DNA of 64,000 nucleotides from Streptomyces sp. LX-29 (GTDB taxonomy: Bacteria > Actinomycetota > Actinomycetes > Streptomycetales > Streptomycetaceae), in contig NZ_CP089746.1 in the NCBI RefSeq assembly GCF_029541745.1, positions 6,891,559 to 6,955,558 on the forward strand, written 5' to 3'. Shown here piece after piece: positions 33,869-42,395 of the stretch. The notes below the pieces were generated by a model. That model ran no database searches. It had not been told where the DNA came from and saw only the letters and a list, made by a program, of their open reading frames with translations. The translations under genes were made by a program, and so were the position numbers. The stretch's first letter is position 1, and each line of letters begins with the position of its first letter.

Positions 33869-34398
33869 CGGCCGGTCAGTCCCGGCGGCTGGTCCTGCTG
33901 CGACACGCCAAGTCCGCGTGGCCCGAGGTGCCCGACCACGAACGGCCGCTCGCCGGTCGCGGTCGGCGTGACGCCCCCGCGGCGGGCCGCTGGATCCGGG
34001 AGGCCGGCCGCGTCCCCGACCTGGTCGTCTGCTCCACCGCCCGGCGCACCCGGGAGACCTGGGAGCTGGCCACCGCCGAACTCGGCGGCGCGGCGCCGGC
34101 GGTGACATACGAACCGCGCGCCTACGCGGCCACCGCCGCCGAACTGCTGGACGTCGTACGGGGCACCCCCGACGGCGTGCGCACGCTGCTGCTCATCGGC
34201 CACAACCCCGGGGTCGAGGAGCTCGTGTCGCTGCTCGCCGGCACGGCGGCCGGCGACGCGCTGGAGCGGGCCCGGGAGAAGTTCCCGACCTCCGCCATCG
34301 CCGTCCTGGCCTGGTCCGGCCCCTGGAGTGCGCTCGCCCCCGGGATCGCCCGGCTGACCGACTTCACCGTCCCCCGCGGGCCGAAATCCGAGGAGTGA
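33865..34398 (+). CDS. Histidine phosphatase (SixA-like)
   Basis: About 177 residues. The ATG overlaps the previous stop codon (ATGA), so translation is probably coupled. Catalytic RHG-type motif LVLLRHAKSAW near residue 10, further Arg in STARRTRETWE and the second His in LLIGHNPGVEELV. Short SixA-type phosphatases remove phosphate from phospho-His proteins or small phosphoesters. Its coupling to the CysRS-like protein hints at a shared role, but nothing shows what that is. Confidence 0.9.
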   Translation: MTAGQSRRLVLLRHAKSAWPEVPDHERPLAGRGRRDAPAAGRWIREAGRVPDLVVCSTARRTRETWELATAELGGAAPAVTYEPRAYAATAAELLDVVRGTPDGVRTLLLIGHNPGVEELVSLLAGTAAGDALERAREKFPTSAIAVLAWSGPWSALAPGIARLTDFTVPRGPKSEE

Positions 34399-34453
34399 CG
34401 CCCCTTCCGGCGGCCTTCCGGCGGCCTTGCGGCGGCACTTCCGTGTCGGTCGG

Positions 34454-35137
34454 CTACCGCTGCGCGTGGTCCGCGGCGGACAGCAGGACCTTGAGGAGTT
34501 CGTCGGGGGCGCCCTGCATGACGTTGTGCCCGGAGTCGATCGCGTGCGTGCGCCAGGCGGAGTCCTCGCGGAGGCGCTCGTAGAGGGGCGTGAAGGGGGA
34601 GGCGCCGGGCCACCCGGTGGCGTAGACGTAGTCCTTGCCGGGGAAGCGGTCCAGGGTGCCGTCGAGGCGGATGGCCTGCATCAGCGAGGGCAGCGGGTGC
34701 GGGGTGGCGCGGGGGTCGAAGAAGGGGAGCGGCGCGCTGGTGTAGCCGTTGTCACCCACGCCGTCGAGGTACCACGCGCGCTCCTGGTCGGTGACGAGGG
34801 AGAAGATGGAGTCGCCGTCCTCGGGCACGGCGGCGTCGACGTAGACCAGGCCGGCCACCCGCTCGGGGACGCGGTCGGCGGCGCCGGTGATCACCATGCC
34901 GCCGTAGCTGTGGCCGACGAGCACGGCGTCGGTGATCTGCTCGTCCTCCAGGTGGTTCACCACGTCCAGGATGTGGGTGTCCAGGTTGACCGACGAGGTG
35001 AGCAGGTGTCTGCGGCTGCCTACGCCGGTCAGGGTGAGCGGATAGGCCTCGTGGCCCTCGCGGCGCAGTCGGCGGGCGAGCGGCTCGAAGGTCCACGCGC
35101 CGTGCCAGGCACCGGGGATGAGGACGAAGGTCGACAT
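34454..35137 (-). CDS. Alpha/beta hydrolase (methylesterase-like)
   Basis: About 227 residues from the ATG at 35137 (GAGGAG upstream). HGAWTFEPLARRLRREGHEAY gives the oxyanion region, GHSYGGMVITGAADRVPE the Ser nucleophile elbow, and the terminal DSGHNVMQGAPDELLKVLL the catalytic His. The pattern resembles plant MES/hydroxynitrile lyase-type hydrolases, common in actinomycetes. Substrate unknown; cytoplasmic. It converges with the SixA-like gene. Confidence 0.88.
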   Translation of the reverse strand: MSTFVLIPGAWHGAWTFEPLARRLRREGHEAYPLTLTGVGSRRHLLTSSVNLDTHILDVVNHLEDEQITDAVLVGHSYGGMVITGAADRVPERVAGLVYVDAAVPEDGDSIFSLVTDQERAWYLDGVGDNGYTSAPLPFFDPRATPHPLPSLMQAIRLDGTLDRFPGKDYVYATGWPGASPFTPLYERLREDSAWRTHAIDSGHNVMQGAPDELLKVLLSAADHAQR

Positions 35138-35242
35138 CGGGTACTCCTCGGGTCGTTGTTGATGATCATCTTTCCGTGCCCGAGGGGGATCCACGAGTGG
35201 CCTGATTGCCATGATCTGAAAGGATCTTGCCATCCGCCCGGG

Positions 35243-36424
35243 TCAGGCCGTCGCCGCCACCACGATGACGATGAAGAGCACGAACACCATCACGCAGAGC
35301 ACCACCTTCGCCTCGTCGGAGAGCGGCGGCCGCACGGCCGGAACCGGCGGAGGCGGTGGTGGCGGGGGCGGGACGGGGGGACGGATCGGGGACGGGTTGA
35401 AGACGTCGTGCCCCGTGGCCCGCGCCCGACCGCACCACGGGCAGGCGACGAGGTGCGAACCGTAGCTGTGCCGCGGGCGATCGGCGCACATCCGCACCCC
35501 CTGGCGCTCCTGGTCCAGCGCGCGCAGCCAGTCCTGCGCGGTCGGACGGGCCGCGGGGTCGGTGACGCCCGGGCCGAAGGCGGTGCGCGCCAGGTCGAGG
35601 AGGGCGGGCGGCAGCACCGAGGGGTCGATGATGCCGCGGGGCACGGTGACCCGCTCCGGCTTGACGACATACGAGATGCTCGCGGCGATGTTGTCCTTGA
35701 CCGTGGAGTCGGCGTCGCTGTCGTGCGGCACGCCCCCGAAGGGATGGTTGCCCGCCGTCAGCAGCTGGTAGACGAGCACGGCGAGGGCGAAGGCGTCGCT
35801 CTCGCGGCTCGCGGGGCCGCCCGCCTGCCGCTCCGGGGCCGAGTAGTCGGTGGTGTGCATCAGACAGGGGAACGGCTCGCCCGAGACCGGGTCGGTGAAG
35901 GCGATGGAGTCGCAGTCCAGGAAGGTGATGAAGCCGTTGCGGTCGACCACCACGTTGCTGCTGGAGAAGTCGCCGATGACCAGGCCCTCGTGGTGCACGC
36001 GCGCCGTCATGAACGACAGGTTCCAGGCCACGCCGAGCAGGAACCGCCAGTCGGCCCGCTCGGGGAACAGCCGCAGCCGCTGCGCCTTCGAGAACAGGCC
36101 CACGAGCTGCACGTGGTCGGGCTCCCCGAACCGGCGCATGGCGTACCCGAGGAACTCCCCGTCGGCGCCGCGCGCCACCGCGGTGGGCCAGGCCAGCTCC
36201 GGCTGCTGGGAGCGGTCGGTGGGCCGGCCGCCCAGCGGCGACATCGCCAGCATGCGGGTCAGCCGGCGCTCCTGCGCGTCGTCCTGCCGCTCCCGGTAGA
36301 TCTTGACCACGACCCCGTCGTCGCCGACCACGGGGTACACCGCCGCCTGGCCGCCGCCCTTCAGCGGGAGTTCGGCGAGGGTGACCCGCACCCCGTCGCC
36401 CAGCACCACCTCGCGCCCCGTCAT
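35243..36424 (-). CDS. Kinase-like protein of a TerY-P type triad, with Zn-ribbon and C-terminal TM
   Basis: About 393 residues from the ATG at 36424, overlapping the PP2C stop by 4 bp. The kinase-like lobe has a Gly-rich LPLKGGGQAAVYPV, Lys in GVVVKIYRE, a catalytic loop HHEGLVIGDFSSSNVVVD (IGDFSSSN where typical kinases have HRDLKPSN) and a metal loop DCDSIAF for DFG. After about residue 330 come CPWCG (half of a zinc ribbon or a lone CxxC), a Pro-rich stretch with ten prolines, and the TM helix VVLCVMVFVLFIVIVVAATA. This is the kinase member of the VWA/PP2C/kinase triad described in bacterial Ter-related systems. The substrate is unknown. Confidence 0.85.
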   Translation of the reverse strand: MTGREVVLGDGVRVTLAELPLKGGGQAAVYPVVGDDGVVVKIYRERQDDAQERRLTRMLAMSPLGGRPTDRSQQPELAWPTAVARGADGEFLGYAMRRFGEPDHVQLVGLFSKAQRLRLFPERADWRFLLGVAWNLSFMTARVHHEGLVIGDFSSSNVVVDRNGFITFLDCDSIAFTDPVSGEPFPCLMHTTDYSAPERQAGGPASRESDAFALAVLVYQLLTAGNHPFGGVPHDSDADSTVKDNIAASISYVVKPERVTVPRGIIDPSVLPPALLDLARTAFGPGVTDPAARPTAQDWLRALDQERQGVRMCADRPRHSYGSHLVACPWCGRARATGHDVFNPSPIRPPVPPPPPPPPPVPAVRPPLSDEAKVVLCVMVFVLFIVIVVAATA

Positions 36425-37215
36425 GGCCGCACCGCTCGGACGAGCGTCTTGTCGTCGGCGTTGAGTGCGCTGAGCCGGTCGGAGCGCAGCAGCGCCGCCA
36501 GCTCCTCCTCGTCCCTGACCGGGTCGGGGCCGGGGCGGTCCAGGGAGCCGAGCACCGCGGCAGCGAACGAGGCGTTGGGGGTCTGGCAGCCCCCGTCGGG
36601 GCGGGAGAGGGCCGCCTGCGCCAGGCCGTCGGTGGACAACAGGGCCCCGTCGACGCCCGCGTCGCGCACACACACGGTGCGCACCCAGCGCTCCGCCCCG
36701 GGCGAGGTCAGGAACACCGTCTCGTTGCTGTACTCGCTGGCCGCCGCGGCCTGGGGGAGGAGATGGAACTGCGCCCGTCCGTCCACTGCGCCCGCCCGTA
36801 CGATCGCGAAGCCGTCACCCACGCTGAGGTGGCCGATCCACTCCGGGGCGAGCACCAGCACGGCGAGGGTGGTGGCGAAGTCGTCGGCCTGGTCGCCCGT
36901 CTGGTAAAGGAAGGCGTCCGCCACCTCGTCGTACGCGTGCCGGAGCAGGGCGTGCACGGCCTCGCCCGGTGGGCACGGCCGGGACGCCCATCGGGCGAAG
37001 GCGTCCATGGCGAGGGCGACCGCCAGCTTCGAGCCCTCGTCGGAGCGGAGCCGGCTGCCCGCGCCGTCCGCCACCGCGAGCACCGTCACCGGCGCCTCGG
37101 CGGGGCCCGCCACCACCTGCTGCCAGGCGTCCTGGCAGGGGATGCCGTCGCGCCGGTGACGGTAGCCCGCCACGCTCAGCCCGTGGGTGCGCCACCGCGT
37201 GCCGCGCCGGTCCAT
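36421..37215 (-). CDS. PP2C-type protein phosphatase of the triad
   Basis: About 264 residues. The start MDRRGTRWRTHGLSVAGYRHRRDGIPCQDAW is the form seen in stand-alone PP2C proteins linked to VWA and kinase genes. Metal-binding Asp residues are in TVLAVADGAGSRLRSDEGS, LSVGDGFAIV and GALLSTDGL; a final Asp is in LNADDKTLVRAV. It should oppose the kinase encoded directly downstream (ATGA overlap at 36421-36424). It starts 15 bp after the VWA gene stop, so one mRNA is likely. Confidence 0.88.
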   Translation of the reverse strand: MDRRGTRWRTHGLSVAGYRHRRDGIPCQDAWQQVVAGPAEAPVTVLAVADGAGSRLRSDEGSKLAVALAMDAFARWASRPCPPGEAVHALLRHAYDEVADAFLYQTGDQADDFATTLAVLVLAPEWIGHLSVGDGFAIVRAGAVDGRAQFHLLPQAAAASEYSNETVFLTSPGAERWVRTVCVRDAGVDGALLSTDGLAQAALSRPDGGCQTPNASFAAAVLGSLDRPGPDPVRDEEELAALLRSDRLSALNADDKTLVRAVRP

Positions 37216-37230
37216 CGTCCGCGCCCCCGT

Positions 37231-37992
37231 TCAGGCTTCCCACGCGGGGCGCTGGGTCTTGAACTGGCTGAAGATCTTCTCGAAGACCTCGTCACCCGCC
37301 CCCCGCTGCTCGGCGTTGGCGCTGGCCGACATCATCTGGAGCAACTCGCGGAACGGGAAGCCCTGGAGCCGTGCGTTGAAGGTCGGCGCGAACGCCTTCA
37401 GCACCTGCTCGCCGAGGTCGGTGATGCCGCCGACCCCGATGGCGTACAGCCGGAAGCGTCTGGCCTGCTGCTCCGCCGCCACCACCGGGACCAACTGCCG
37501 CCACGCCTCGGTGTAGCGGCCCATGCCGTCCGTCGGCAGCCCGTCGGTCACCAGGCAGATCTGCGGGCGGTGGTACTGGAGCCCGGACCGGCGGAGTTCG
37601 GCCTTGCGGGTGGCCACGACGCGCATGGCGAGCTCCAACGCCTCGGTCAGCAGGGTCACTCCGGAGGCGACGAGCCGGGGCGCCTGGAACAGGTGCGCGG
37701 GGGCGAAGGGGTTGGTCGGGGAGTGCGCGGGGAGCGGCTGCGACCCCTGCCAGGCGTACACGCCCTGGCCGCCGAAGGTGATGACGGCGACCTCGACGCT
37801 GTAGCTGAGGCTGACGTCGTCGTGCAGCTCCCGGGTCCACTCGGCCAGCGCGCCGTTGAGCGACTCGATGGGTATCCCGGCCATGGAGCTGGAGGTGTCC
37901 AGGCAGAGCACCAGCGGCAACCGCTGGGCGTTGTTCTCGATCTCGATGTCGGCGTACTGCGCCGGCAGCGTGGGCTGCTGGTCACTGCGCAT
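37231..37992 (-). CDS. TerY-like VWA-domain protein
   Basis: About 253 residues that are nearly all a von Willebrand A domain. The MIDAS motif is complete: DTSSSMAG (DxSxS) near residue 32, Thr in SGVTLLTEALELAM and Asp in CLVTDGLPTDGMGRYTEA. This matches TerY, the VWA member of the TerY-P triad. VWA domains bind metal and recruit protein partners, here plausibly the phosphatase and kinase. The ATG at 37992 lies 11 bp inside the end of the upstream membrane-protein gene. Confidence 0.9.
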   Translation of the reverse strand: MRSDQQPTLPAQYADIEIENNAQRLPLVLCLDTSSSMAGIPIESLNGALAEWTRELHDDVSLSYSVEVAVITFGGQGVYAWQGSQPLPAHSPTNPFAPAHLFQAPRLVASGVTLLTEALELAMRVVATRKAELRRSGLQYHRPQICLVTDGLPTDGMGRYTEAWRQLVPVVAAEQQARRFRLYAIGVGGITDLGEQVLKAFAPTFNARLQGFPFRELLQMMSASANAEQRGAGDEVFEKIFSQFKTQRPAWEA

Positions 37993-39190
37993 GGGTGTCT
38001 CCCGTGGTCCGCCGCCCGTCGCCGGGCGTGAAGGCGAGCAGTACGTCCGGCTCCGGACCGCCGGGCGTCGCGATCTCGACGGGGCTGCCGGGCGCGGGTG
38101 GATCGACGTCCGGGTCGGCCCACACCACGCGGTGCAGACAGTGGTCGACCTCGACGTACCCCTGGGGGTGCAGCACGGTCCGCACGACGGCGCGGCGGCG
38201 CGGGCCGGTGGCGCGGGCCTGCTCCTCGGGTCTCGGGCGGTCCGCGTACGTCGGGTGATCGACGTATCCCCGGTGGCCCTCGTAGGAGGCGTCCTCGTAC
38301 CCCGGCGGGTCCTCGTACCCAGGCGGGTCCTCGTACCCCGGGGGATCCGCGTACGCCGGACGGAGGTCGGGGCGGGTCGGGGCGTCCGGATCCGCCCGGG
38401 CCGGCATCGGTTCCCGCCCCCGGGAGCGGCTGACGGCCAGCAGCAAGGGGAGGACCAGCAGCAGGAGCAGGCCGGTGAGCAGCAGGGGCCACGGGATGGA
38501 GGACGACTCCTCGGCGGCCCGTGGGGACGTGCCGGCGGACCGCTCGGTGAGTGGGCCCGCGACCTTCTCGTCGACCAGCTCCCGGCCGGTCAGGTCCGGG
38601 GCGTCGTCCCCTCCTCGCACCAGCTCGCACAGGTCGGTGCCGTCCGGGCCCCCGGGGGCGCCGTCGTCGGCTCCCTCTCCGCCTCCGTTCGGGCAGGCGC
38701 CCGCGCGCCGGAGCCGCGCCACGGTTTCCTTGTCGAGGCGGGTGACGACGCTGTCGGAGGCGAGGTGTCGCTGCGCGGCGAGGACCAGCAGGACGGTGCC
38801 CCCCTCGCCGGTCGTCCGTCCGCCGGGGACCTCCACGACCAGCGTGGCCTTGTTCAGGTCGGAGGTGTGTCGGTTCAGCCCGAGGCCGTCGGCGGGGCCC
38901 TGCCCGTCGTCGCCCGCGCCTTCCTTCGGCAGGTCGAGTGTGTGGTCGAGGCGGGTGACGACCTTCGTCCCCGGGTGCTCGGCGCTCTCGTCGGCCAGGC
39001 AGCTCAGCCGGCGGGCGAAGCCCTTCTCGTCGTCGCACGGCCGCTCGGTGGGGCGCGCCGCGGGCGTGGTGGTGAACGTGGTGGCGGTGGTGCCGGTGGC
39101 GGTGGTCGCGGTGACGACCGGTGTCGTCGTGAGGAGCACACCGAGAAGGAGCACACCGAGAAGGAGCGCACGGCGTGTGGAGTGGCCCAC
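37982..39190 (-). CDS. Exported single-pass protein with long cytoplasmic tail, upstream of the triad
   Basis: About 402 residues from the GTG at 39190, which has GGAGG eight bases upstream; an ATG at 39217 is less likely. A signal sequence (RRALLLGVLLLGVLLTTTPVVTA) is followed by an external domain with paired Cys (CDDEKGFARRLSCLAD, ACPNGG...LCELV), a TM helix (IPWPLLLTGLLLLLVLPLLLAVS) and a cytoplasmic tail with GYEDPP repeats. The C-terminal segment (VLHPQGYVEVDHCLHRVVW) is compact. It overlaps the VWA gene by 11 bp, so it may be the membrane sensor of the cassette. The family is not recognised. Confidence 0.78.
   Translation of the reverse strand: MGHSTRRALLLGVLLLGVLLTTTPVVTATTATGTTATTFTTTPAARPTERPCDDEKGFARRLSCLADESAEHPGTKVVTRLDHTLDLPKEGAGDDGQGPADGLGLNRHTSDLNKATLVVEVPGGRTTGEGGTVLLVLAAQRHLASDSVVTRLDKETVARLRRAGACPNGGGEGADDGAPGGPDGTDLCELVRGGDDAPDLTGRELVDEKVAGPLTERSAGTSPRAAEESSSIPWPLLLTGLLLLLVLPLLLAVSRSRGREPMPARADPDAPTRPDLRPAYADPPGYEDPPGYEDPPGYEDASYEGHRGYVDHPTYADRPRPEEQARATGPRRRAVVRTVLHPQGYVEVDHCLHRVVWADPDVDPPAPGSPVEIATPGGPEPDVLLAFTPGDGRRTTGDTHAQ
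38283..38345 (-). repeat. In-frame 18-bp tandem repeats (GYEDPP)
   Basis: The plus strand shows GTCCTCGTACCCCGGCGG-like units repeated about three times, encoding PPGYEDPPGYEDPPGYED in the cytoplasmic tail of the membrane protein. Tyr/Asp/Pro repeats of this kind are probably disordered. Confidence 0.75.
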
Positions 39191-39305
39191 GGCACCTCCC
39201 TCGAACCGGAGAATCACAGGGACAAATATGGAGTAACCGCCCTTTTTTGAAAAGGGTTTCGGCTGGGCGAAGCCGCACCCGACCGCGGAGCCCCGCGCGG
39301 TGCGC

Positions 39306-39764
39306 CTAGAGTCTGAACACCTGGTGGCACCGGGTGAACATCTGTCGCGCCCGCCCGGTCCAGTCCCGCGCCAGCGCGTCGAAGTCCCGCTGGGTCATCC
39401 GGCAGGTGAGCGGCAGCGCGCAGACCCCCGCGATGCACGGGGTCGGACCCCGGACATCCCAGACGGAGAGCATGGGGATCAACTGCTCGGTGTTCCAGGC
39501 ATTGGCCGCGGCCGCCGCCACGGCGAGCTGGTTCGGGCGCAGTCGGCGGCCGTCCGTCATGAAGGCCACCAGCAGCTCACGGGTGGTCATGAACCGGACG
39601 GTGATCTCCCGACCGGTCTCCGGCAGCCCGAACTCCACGGAGATGGAGTCGGCGGCCACGACCGTGCGGAGACGGTCGCGCGCGGTCCAGCTCTCCACCG
39701 CCGTTCTCCAGTGGCCGCCGATGCCGAGACCGGGGACGGACGACGACGCCTCAGTCCGCTCCAC
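39306..39764 (-). CDS. YbjN-like domain protein
   Basis: About 152 residues. The centre FMTTRELLVAFMTDGRRLRP and AAAAANAWNTEQLIPMLSVWD looks like the YbjN/type-III-chaperone-like fold, in which the N-W-N region packs the sheet. YbjN proteins are small regulators linked to stress and kinase pathways. The start lies 14 bp inside the end of the upstream Ser/Thr kinase gene, so co-expression is likely. Two Cys in the sequence CIAGVCALPLTC are notable. Exact role unknown. Confidence 0.72.
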   Translation of the reverse strand: MERTEASSSVPGLGIGGHWRTAVESWTARDRLRTVVAADSISVEFGLPETGREITVRFMTTRELLVAFMTDGRRLRPNQLAVAAAAANAWNTEQLIPMLSVWDVRGPTPCIAGVCALPLTCRMTQRDFDALARDWTGRARQMFTRCHQVFRL

Positions 39765-40839
39765 GCGTCACCGCCTCCACCACCATGGCGTCGCTGAGCC
39801 CGGCGTCCAACAGCGCCCGCGCGTGCAGCAGCAGACACGACGGCACGGACACCCCCACCGGCCCCGAACCGGACGGGTGCCGCACCCCGGGCGCCTCCCC
39901 GCGCCCGGGCGCCTCCCCGCGCCCGGTCGGCGCCCTGGGCCCGGTCGGCGCCCCGGACCCGGCGCCCTCGCCACGCCCGGTCGGCGCCGCACGCCCGGCG
40001 CTCGCGCCCTGCCCCGCGGTTCGCGGGCACGGCGCCGGCGCCTCGCCCTCCGGTGGGGCCAGCTCCCGCAACAGCGTGTCGAGCGGTGGCCGTTCGGCGG
40101 GGTGCTTGGCGAGACAGCGGGCGACGAGGCCGCGCAGCGCCCGGGGGACGCCGTCAAGCGACGGCTCCCCGTGAACGACGCGGTAGGCGACCGTGTCGTC
40201 GCCGCCGAAGGGCAGACCGCCGGTCGCGGCGTGGACGAGCACCCCGCCCAGCGAGAACACATCGGTCCTGAAGTCCACGGTCCGGCCCGTGATCTGCTCC
40301 GGGGACATGAAGGGGGGTGTGCCCAGCACCATCCCGGCCCGGGTGAGCCCGGCGGAGCCGCTGACCCGGGAGATGCCGAAGTCGATGACGCGCGGACCGT
40401 CCGCGGCCAGCAGCACGTTGGACGGCTTGAGGTCGCGGTGCACCACCCCGGCCCCGTGGATGGCCTGGAGCGCCTCCACCAGCCCGGCACCCAGCGCCCG
40501 CAACCGCGCCTCGTCCAGCGGGCCGTCCTGGACGACCGCCTCGGCGAGCGAGGGGCCCGGCACGTACATCGTGGCCAGCCAGGGCAGTTCGGCCCGCGGA
40601 TCGGCGTCGACGACGGGCGCGGTGAAGGCTCCGCTCACCACCTTGGCCGCCGCGACCTCGCCGGCGAAACGGTGCCGGAACTCGGGGTCGGCAGCCAACT
40701 CCGGGCGCACCACCTTCACCGCCACCGCCCGGCCGGACGGCGAACGGGCCAGGTAGACCCAGCCCATGCCGCCGGAGCCGAGACGGCCCACGATGCGGTA
40801 CGGCCCCACCCGCAGCGGGTCGCTGACCGGTGTTCTCAT
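39751..40839 (-). CDS. Ser/Thr protein kinase (Hanks type), cytoplasmic
   Basis: About 362 residues from the ATG at 40839 (MRTPVSDPLRVGPYRIVGRLG). All kinase motifs are present: GSGGMGWVYLA, AVKVVRPE with the ATP-site Lys, HRDLKPSNVLLA, DFGISRVSG and MSPEQITG. After residue about 270 comes a long Pro/Arg/Gly repeat (variants of GRGEAPG) with no TM helix or PASTA domains. Ends in LLHARALLDAGLSDAMVVEAV. It starts the minus-strand signalling cluster with YbjN, membrane protein, VWA, PP2C and the second kinase. Confidence 0.93.
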   Translation of the reverse strand: MRTPVSDPLRVGPYRIVGRLGSGGMGWVYLARSPSGRAVAVKVVRPELAADPEFRHRFAGEVAAAKVVSGAFTAPVVDADPRAELPWLATMYVPGPSLAEAVVQDGPLDEARLRALGAGLVEALQAIHGAGVVHRDLKPSNVLLAADGPRVIDFGISRVSGSAGLTRAGMVLGTPPFMSPEQITGRTVDFRTDVFSLGGVLVHAATGGLPFGGDDTVAYRVVHGEPSLDGVPRALRGLVARCLAKHPAERPPLDTLLRELAPPEGEAPAPCPRTAGQGASAGRAAPTGRGEGAGSGAPTGPRAPTGRGEAPGRGEAPGVRHPSGSGPVGVSVPSCLLLHARALLDAGLSDAMVVEAVTRGAD

Positions 40840-40983
40840 AGCAGGATTCTCCCGCTGGACCCGCGCGTCGGGAGGGTCCGTGCGGATTCCCCGGCGATGA
40901 TTCCGCCTACGTCCACCGAAGGAATCCGGCCACCCGCCCGAGGACCGGGCGGCCCGCTCCACCTCGCGCGATCCCGATGCCGG

Positions 40984-41012
40984 AGCCGGCGTACCGCGCT
41001 ATCGCGCCGGCT
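40984..41012 (-). terminator. Hairpin after the PucR-type gene
   Basis: AGCCGGCG (40984-40991) pairs perfectly with CGCCGGCT (41005-41012), with a 13-nt loop. It begins 8 bp past the stop codon of the PucR-type regulator on the minus strand. No U-run follows, which is common in Streptomyces terminators. Confidence 0.6.
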
Positions 41013-41019
41013 GCCCGGA

Positions 41020-42213
41020 TCAGCTCCGCTCGGGAGGCGGGAGGCGCAGCGCCTGGAGCGCCACCGCCAGGTCGGCGACCGCGCGCGGGTCCTGGAGGGA
41101 ACGGCCCGTCAGCTCCTCCAGCCGGCGCAGTCGGTAGCGGACGGTGTTGCGGTGGCAGTACAGCAGCACCGCCGCCTCGGCCGTCGAGCCCCCCGCCGCG
41201 TACCAGCGGTCCAGCGTCTCCAGCAGCCGGGACCGCTCGGCGGGCGGCAGCTCCAGTACGGGGCCGAGCACCGCCCGCGCGGCCCGCGCGGCCTCGTCGG
41301 GGGAGGCGGCCACCAGCAGGGCGACCGGACTGTCGGCGAACCGGGCGACCCCCGCCGTCCGTTCGCGCAGCCCGGCCAGCGCCAGGCGTGCCAACCGCAG
41401 CGCCCTGGGGGTGTCCCGCAGCGTGCGGTACGGCGGGCTGACGCCGACCCGGGCGCCGGGGCAGCGTTCGAGGACCCGCAGCACGGTGTCCGCTCCGTCG
41501 GGTTCGCGGGCGGCGACCACGCCGACCTGGAGGTCGGGCTGGAGCCGCCAGGCGGAGCGCAGCCGCTCGGCCAGCAGCCGGGGCTCGATGCCGGGCAGCG
41601 GCTCCCGCCCCGGGCCGGGCGCCTCGGCGACCACCACCAGATACGGCCCCTCGGTCGGCAGACCGAGCGCGTCGGCGGTCTCCCAGAGAGTGGTGCGACT
41701 GCCGAGCGCCCCCGTGAACAGCGCCTCCACCAGCGCCGAACGCTCCCTCTCGCGCTGGAGCAACAGCGCGGCGGCGGCCTCCCGATAGGCGTCGCTGGCC
41801 GCCGCCGCGAGACCCTCCCGCACCCACCACGCGGCGAGCGACGCGATCGTGTCCGCGGTGACCGCGTCGCTGCCGCGGACCGCCGTGGTCAGCTCGGACC
41901 ACAGGAACCCGGATCCGACGCGGTAGGCGTGCAGCAGCTCGCCCAGCGGCGCCCCCTGGCGCGCCCGCGTCCGGCCGGTGTCCTCAGCCCCCGCCATGTC
42001 GGTCCGTCCGGCGGCGAGCTGGCCGAAGACCAGCTCGGCGTTGCGCCGGCAGGAGGTGCTCAGCTCGGCGAAGGGCACCCGGTCCTCGCTTCCGTAGTAG
42101 CCCACCTCGGCCCGGATGCGGCGGGCCATCCGCAGGCCCAACTCCTGGGCGTGCCCCAGCAGGAGGGAGGCCACGGGGGTGATCTCGTTCGGCGGCTCCG
42201 GTATGCGGCTCAT
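41020..42213 (-). CDS. PucR/CdaR-type transcriptional regulator
   Basis: About 397 residues from the ATG at 42213 (MSRIPEPPNEITPV). The C-terminal PucR-type helix-turn-helix is GGSTAEAAVLLYCHRNTVRYRLRRLEELTGRSL, preceded by a GGDEF-like-derived regulatory region (LVVVAEAPGPG..., and GARVGVSPPYRTLRDTPRALRLARLAL). The N-terminal region (about 1-160) is helical and typical of the actinobacterial subfamily with a DUF-type sensor. It is divergent from the SGNH hydrolase gene and may control it. The effector molecule is unknown. Confidence 0.9.
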   Translation of the reverse strand: MSRIPEPPNEITPVASLLLGHAQELGLRMARRIRAEVGYYGSEDRVPFAELSTSCRRNAELVFGQLAAGRTDMAGAEDTGRTRARQGAPLGELLHAYRVGSGFLWSELTTAVRGSDAVTADTIASLAAWWVREGLAAAASDAYREAAAALLLQRERERSALVEALFTGALGSRTTLWETADALGLPTEGPYLVVVAEAPGPGREPLPGIEPRLLAERLRSAWRLQPDLQVGVVAAREPDGADTVLRVLERCPGARVGVSPPYRTLRDTPRALRLARLALAGLRERTAGVARFADSPVALLVAASPDEAARAARAVLGPVLELPPAERSRLLETLDRWYAAGGSTAEAAVLLYCHRNTVRYRLRRLEELTGRSLQDPRAVADLAVALQALRLPPPERS

Positions 42214-42395
42214 GTCCCGCAGGTTACAAAGACCGGCTGGCAGCGGGGCGGGGTTGTGCCGGGGCACAAACGGCGCCTGCCGCGCCGCTGGCACCGGCAC
42301 ATGGTTCGCGGGGCGGGCGGCCGCCACCATGTCGGGAACGTTACCGGCCGGTGTCGAAGCCCGGTCTCCCCTGTCCTCATCTCCCAGGAGCAACC

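Noticed and set aside
35243..40839. Full tellurite-resistance (Ter) operon
   Set aside because: Only the TerY-like VWA, PP2C and kinase triad is present. No TerB, TerC or TerD-type protein is encoded in the window.
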